A DNA stretch of 64,000 nt, from NCBI GenBank assembly GCA_025357635.1, contig JANXOV010000004.1:1-64000 (forward strand), in the 5' to 3' direction. Shown piece after piece: positions 60,734-64,000 of this stretch. This DNA is from Pseudomonadota bacterium. GTDB taxonomy: Bacteria > Pseudomonadota > Gammaproteobacteria > Steroidobacterales > Steroidobacteraceae. Within the stretch, counting starts at the first letter, position 1. Every line of letters begins with the position of its first letter. The notes beneath the pieces are model-generated. The model made no database searches. It saw only the letters and a list, made by a program, of their open reading frames with translations, and was not told the DNA's origin. The translations under genes and the position numbers were made by a program.

Positions 60734-63175
60734 CTAGAATGATCGCCTCAAGGACAGTCCGTACCATCGCGGCGGCTGATACGAGACCTCGTTGCAGCCG
60801 CACAGCGTCGCCAGGTCGAACCCCTGGATGCCGGCCTGGGTGTCAGTCAGGTTATGAATGTCAAGCGATGCTTCCCAATGCTTGTTGCCGGTGGCCCAGC
60901 CCAATCCGGCATTGACCATGGTGTAGGAAGGAAACTTGTCGGCATCGAAATTGCGCAAGTTGTAGTAAAACGAGTCCGAAAAATTGACTTCGCCACGCAC
61001 GTTCGCGCGGCCGCCAAGCGCCGCCCATTCATAGCGCAGCATAGCGGTGGCTTGAAACTCGGGTGCGTAGGTGGGCTTGACGTCGCGAGGCGGCAGCGGC
61101 GATGCGTTGCGCAGAAGTATGTCCTTCACCGTTGCGTCGAACTTGGACAGCGACAGTGTGAAATCCAACCCATCGGTGATCGCCGTCTGCAGCTGCAGTT
61201 CAGCGCCGATGGTGCGCGCGTCGGCATTGATCACCACACCGCCCACGCCGACGAACAAGAACGCCTGATAGTCCTTGTAGTCGTAGTAGTACACCGAGCC
61301 GTTCAGGCGCGTGCGGCCGCCCATGAGCGTGGACTTGAAGCCGGCCTCGTAGGCCATCAGCGTCTCCGGACCGTAGGGCAGCGCCTTGTCGCCGCCAGCG
61401 CCCAGGTACGCTCCGAGCAACGGTGCGTTGTAGCTGCCGGCCTTCACACCGCGATTGATGCCGCCGTAAATGAGCAGGCCGTCGCGTGCATGCCAGTCCA
61501 ACTGCGCCTTCCCGGTCCACAGCGTCTTTGAATTGCTGTCCGCATACAGGAACGGCGTTCCCGGAACGAGCGCGTCGGGTATAGGCGCGCCTTGATTGAC
61601 CGAGTAGTTACCGAATGATTGGTAAATTCCGATGGTCGTGTTGAAGTCTTTCTTTTCGCGAATCACGCGGCCGCCGATGATGCCGGTGAACGCAGGTGAG
61701 AAGTCATATTCGAGTTGTCCAAACACGCTCAGTGAGTCGGTCTTGAGCTTGGCCTTCACGCCAATGTCCACGGGTGCGATCAGCGTGCCGACGATGCTGC
61801 CCACCGGCGCTTTCAATCCGTTGTCGGACTTGTTGTCTATATTCAGGTAGTACACGCCCGTAACCCAGCGTGTCTTGTCGGTGCTGCCGGCAAGGCGCAA
61901 TTCCTGCGTGACGCTTGTGGCATCGACCCCGGCGTAATTGGCCAGCTGATTGACGGGTGCGGAGTCGACGTCGATGAACAGCAGTTTCTCGTACTTCTTG
62001 TAGTCCGTGATGGAGACAAAGGTGGTGCCGCCGCCCAGGTCCCACTCGACACGGCCATCCAGGCCCGAGGTTTTGGTGAAGCCCTGATCCTTGAAGGCGA
62101 AATCACCGCTCGTGGCCCAGCCCTTGGGATTGGAATCCAGGTAACCGAAGAAATCCCCGCCTGGCACCGGACGGCCCGGAAGCCCCAGTCCGCCGCCGGG
62201 CAGGAAGGAGCTGCCGTCGAAGACGTTGCCGCCCGCGTCACCATTGCCCTGGATGGAAAATCGCGTCTCGTTGGCCGGCGTGTTGATCACATTGATGAGT
62301 TCACCGTTCTGATCCGCAACGGCAATCGTGGATTTGGCCTTGTACGGGCCAGTGCCCAGCGTGCTGTGGGCATGGTTGACGGACAGCCGCAGCAGCACGG
62401 AATCGCTGGCCTTAAAATCCAGCGTGCCACGCACCGCGTAGGTGTTGTCATCACCCATATTTGCACCGGCACCGGCGCCCGGCGATGCGCCGCCGAGTCC
62501 GGCCGGCGCCTGCGAGGGGTACAGATTTTTCAGGTACCCGGGATGCTCGTTGTAGAACGCCGCGACACGGCCGGCGAAGCGATCGCTGAACGGACCGCCG
62601 ACGGCGGCCTCGATGCGCTTGGAGAATGCATTCGTGTCGCTGTCGAACACGCCGAAGGTGACGCTGGCATAGCCGTCAACCTTAGTGAAGCTCGGCTTCT
62701 TCGACAAGTAATGAACCAGGCCGCCCGTGGCATTGCGTCCGAACAGCGTACCCTGTGGGCCTTTAAGGATTTCGACGCGCTCGATGTCGTAGACGCCGAA
62801 CGTCTGCGCTTGCGCTATCGCAATGTAGCCTTCATCCAGGTACACGGCGTTTGGCGCTTCGACAATGTCATTGAAATCGTTCTGAGTGACGCCACGGATC
62901 GTGAACTGCGTGTTCTGCCCCGCAAGGTTGCCCGAGATGTGTACGCCCGGCGTGTAGGCAGCAATGTCGAAGCTGGAGGTGACGCCGAATTCACGCAGCT
63001 GATCGCCGCTGTAGGCGGCGATGGCGATACCCACGTCCTGCACGTTCTGCTCACGCTTTTGCGCCGAGACCACGATCTCCTCCAGGACGCTCTCTGCTTG
63101 CACGGTCCCGGCTGGAAATGCCATAAAACCAAACAAAATTCCTGCAAATGCCGCATTGCGGCCGTAGTTACTCAT
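60734..63175 (-). CDS. TonB-dependent outer-membrane receptor
   Basis: The 813-residue protein has a signal peptide (residues 1-27), a TonB box region (EEIVVSAQKREQNVQDV near 32), a plug domain (GVTSSFDIAAYTPGV; FTIRGVTQND; VEILKGPQGTLFGRNATGG) and a beta-barrel ending in YGLSLRRSF. The sequence is of the type common in bacteria feeding on plant or xenobiotic compounds rather than siderophore receptors. It is first in the receptor/small subunit/GMC operon, so it probably imports the dehydrogenase substrate (inference). Confidence 0.94.
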   Translation of the reverse strand: MSNYGRNAAFAGILFGFMAFPAGTVQAESVLEEIVVSAQKREQNVQDVGIAIAAYSGDQLREFGVTSSFDIAAYTPGVHISGNLAGQNTQFTIRGVTQNDFNDIVEAPNAVYLDEGYIAIAQAQTFGVYDIERVEILKGPQGTLFGRNATGGLVHYLSKKPSFTKVDGYASVTFGVFDSDTNAFSKRIEAAVGGPFSDRFAGRVAAFYNEHPGYLKNLYPSQAPAGLGGASPGAGAGANMGDDNTYAVRGTLDFKASDSVLLRLSVNHAHSTLGTGPYKAKSTIAVADQNGELINVINTPANETRFSIQGNGDAGGNVFDGSSFLPGGGLGLPGRPVPGGDFFGYLDSNPKGWATSGDFAFKDQGFTKTSGLDGRVEWDLGGGTTFVSITDYKKYEKLLFIDVDSAPVNQLANYAGVDATSVTQELRLAGSTDKTRWVTGVYYLNIDNKSDNGLKAPVGSIVGTLIAPVDIGVKAKLKTDSLSVFGQLEYDFSPAFTGIIGGRVIREKKDFNTTIGIYQSFGNYSVNQGAPIPDALVPGTPFLYADSNSKTLWTGKAQLDWHARDGLLIYGGINRGVKAGSYNAPLLGAYLGAGGDKALPYGPETLMAYEAGFKSTLMGGRTRLNGSVYYYDYKDYQAFLFVGVGGVVINADARTIGAELQLQTAITDGLDFTLSLSKFDATVKDILLRNASPLPPRDVKPTYAPEFQATAMLRYEWAALGGRANVRGEVNFSDSFYYNLRNFDADKFPSYTMVNAGLGWATGNKHWEASLDIHNLTDTQAGIQGFDLATLCGCNEVSYQPPRWYGLSLRRSF

Positions 63176-63329
63176 GTGTCATTTCTCCCGTGAATGCGAA
63201 CAACACCGCGATGCTGTCATCCCTAAACCAATTCTAACCGTTGTTTTAATCTTTACTTTGCTTTCTAATTCTATAGTTCAGCCGCGCGCCGTTCAAGTAT
63301 CATCGCCGCCGCGAATCAATGGAGAGCGT
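63176..63329. promoter_or_regulatory. Divergent promoter region between TonB receptor and winged-helix regulator
   Basis: This 154-base gap is clearly more AT-rich than its surroundings, especially 63215-63285 with several TTT/TAAT runs. It must hold the promoters of both divergent genes. I cannot pick a convincing -35/-10 pair or an operator dyad by eye. Confidence 0.5.
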
Positions 63330-63896
63330 ATGCGCATTGCATCAAAGTCGAAGCCGCCAATGTCCGCAAAAGCCCAGAAGGGACTGGACAAGCACTGGCA
63401 TCTGGCCACGAATGAATTTGAGGTGGGGCTGACGGAGTTGGAGTTCTCGATCTTCCGAGTCTCCGCCGCCTTCGAGCGCTGGCAGTCCGATTGCCTGGGC
63501 TGCTGCAATGGCCAGCCGTTCTCCGGCACGGATACGGCGGTGTTGCACGTGATCCGCATGCATGACCGGCCCAAGAGCATCTCCGAGATCGGCAGGCTCT
63601 TGAAGCGCGACGATCAGTCGAACCTGCAGTATGGCGTGCGCAAACTGCTCAAAGCCGGACTGATCGAAAAAACCCAGGGTGCGGGCAGCAAGCGCGACGT
63701 GACCTATCGCGTGACGCAGAGGGGACGCGAGGTCACCGACCAATACGCGGTGTTTCGGCGCGAGCTGCTGATCTCGATGACGCGCAACACCGCCGTCGGC
63801 ACCGACTTCGAATCGATAGCCAGGGCATTGAACATGATGTCCGCGCTGTACGATCAGGCCTCCTGCATCGCCGCGACACATCGCATGGCGCCGTAG
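63330..63896 (+). CDS. Winged-helix (MarR-like) transcriptional regulator
   Basis: The 188-residue protein has a basic N-terminus, a helix with VGLTELEFSIFRVSAAFERW, the cysteine cluster DCLGCCNGQPFSG near residue 54, and a winged-helix domain (AVLHVIRMHDRPKSISEIGR; DDQSNLQYGVRKLLKAGLIEK; DVTYRVTQRGREV). The fold is MarR-like, but the CxxCC cluster before it is unusual and might sense metal or redox state (inference). ATG 63330 follows GGAG by 6 bases. It is divergent from the TonB receptor gene, its likely target. Confidence 0.8.
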   Translation: MRIASKSKPPMSAKAQKGLDKHWHLATNEFEVGLTELEFSIFRVSAAFERWQSDCLGCCNGQPFSGTDTAVLHVIRMHDRPKSISEIGRLLKRDDQSNLQYGVRKLLKAGLIEKTQGAGSKRDVTYRVTQRGREVTDQYAVFRRELLISMTRNTAVGTDFESIARALNMMSALYDQASCIAATHRMAP

Positions 63897-63908
63897 CAGC
63901 GCACGCCG

Positions 63909-64000
63909 CTAGGCGATCGGGGCTGCCGGGCTGCGCAAGCCCTTGCGCTCCAGCCGCGGCAGCACCTCATCGCGAAAGTAAGGGAATTCCTTCGCGTAGT
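63909..64000 (-). CDS. C-terminal end of a probable luciferase-like (LLM) oxidoreductase
   Basis: Only the last 30 codons are in the window, reading YAKEFPYFRDEVLPRLERKG, then LRSPAAPIA and a stop. The FRDEVLPRLERKGLR ending is typical of LLM-class flavin-dependent monooxygenases, but a fragment this short supports only a weak call. It converges with the winged-helix regulator gene. Confidence 0.45.
   Translation of the reverse strand, partial: YAKEFPYFRDEVLPRLERKGLRSPAAPIA

Overview
The window is a gene-dense, high-GC piece of a proteobacterial chromosome. A cbb3 oxidase cluster, hemN, TonB-dependent uptake, a YcbB/YcbK-type cell-wall pair and a bufferin operon with DoxX point to a Gammaproteobacterium, possibly of the Steroidobacter/Nevskia-like kind; this placement is inference. 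Genes mostly overlap by ATGA/TGATG or lie a few bases apart, and convergent genes nearly abut. I see no tRNA, rRNA, CRISPR array, insertion sequence or prophage, and no gene-free stretch above 300 bases.

Layout. 1-2144: end of a secreted cupin protein, a TauE/SafE-type permease and a protein with two SPOR-like repeats. 2156-16320: a homoprotocatechuate meta-cleavage operon on the minus strand (hpaG1, hpaG2, hpaE, a two-subunit LigA/LigB-type dioxygenase, hpaF, hpaH, hpaI). It runs on into a penicillin-acylase-type hydrolase and two FAD enzymes. The MarR regulator hpaR is divergent, with a perfect palindrome in the shared promoter. 16321-22301: two more amine or amino-acid enzymes, a NYN-domain protein, an ECHDC3-type crotonase and a DoxX-DoxX-NDH-2 fusion.

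22274-34575 (minus strand): a long coupled operon for oxidative sugar use: nucleotidyltransferase, GlcG-cupin protein, SMP-30 lactonase, debranching enzyme, GH63-type glucosidase, glucose-dehydrogenase-like SDR, aquaporin, GMC oxidoreductase and VOC protein. 34647-39832 (minus strand): a bufferin copper-defence module (bufA-bufB-bufC-doxX), a sigma-54 enhancer-binding protein gene, a STAS protein gene and a second, stand-alone bufferin gene. Both bufferin genes are preceded by almost identical, consensus-quality sigma-54 promoters. I regard this as the most novel regulatory feature here.

40044-45822: a beta-CASP metallo-hydrolase, an L,D-transpeptidase, a Tat-exported DUF882 peptidase, a SOUL heme protein and hemN. 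45950-54351: ccoNOQP, a small membrane protein, ccoG, a short FixH-like gene, ccoI, ccoS and a TauE/SafE protein. 54358-57796: an HPF-like protein, a FixJ-type regulator with a PAS-less kinase, and a divergent PAS hybrid kinase. 57823-64000: a diheme cytochrome c, then a GMC oxidoreductase, a Tat-exported small subunit and a TonB receptor, a divergent winged-helix regulator, and the end of a probable luciferase-like oxidoreductase.
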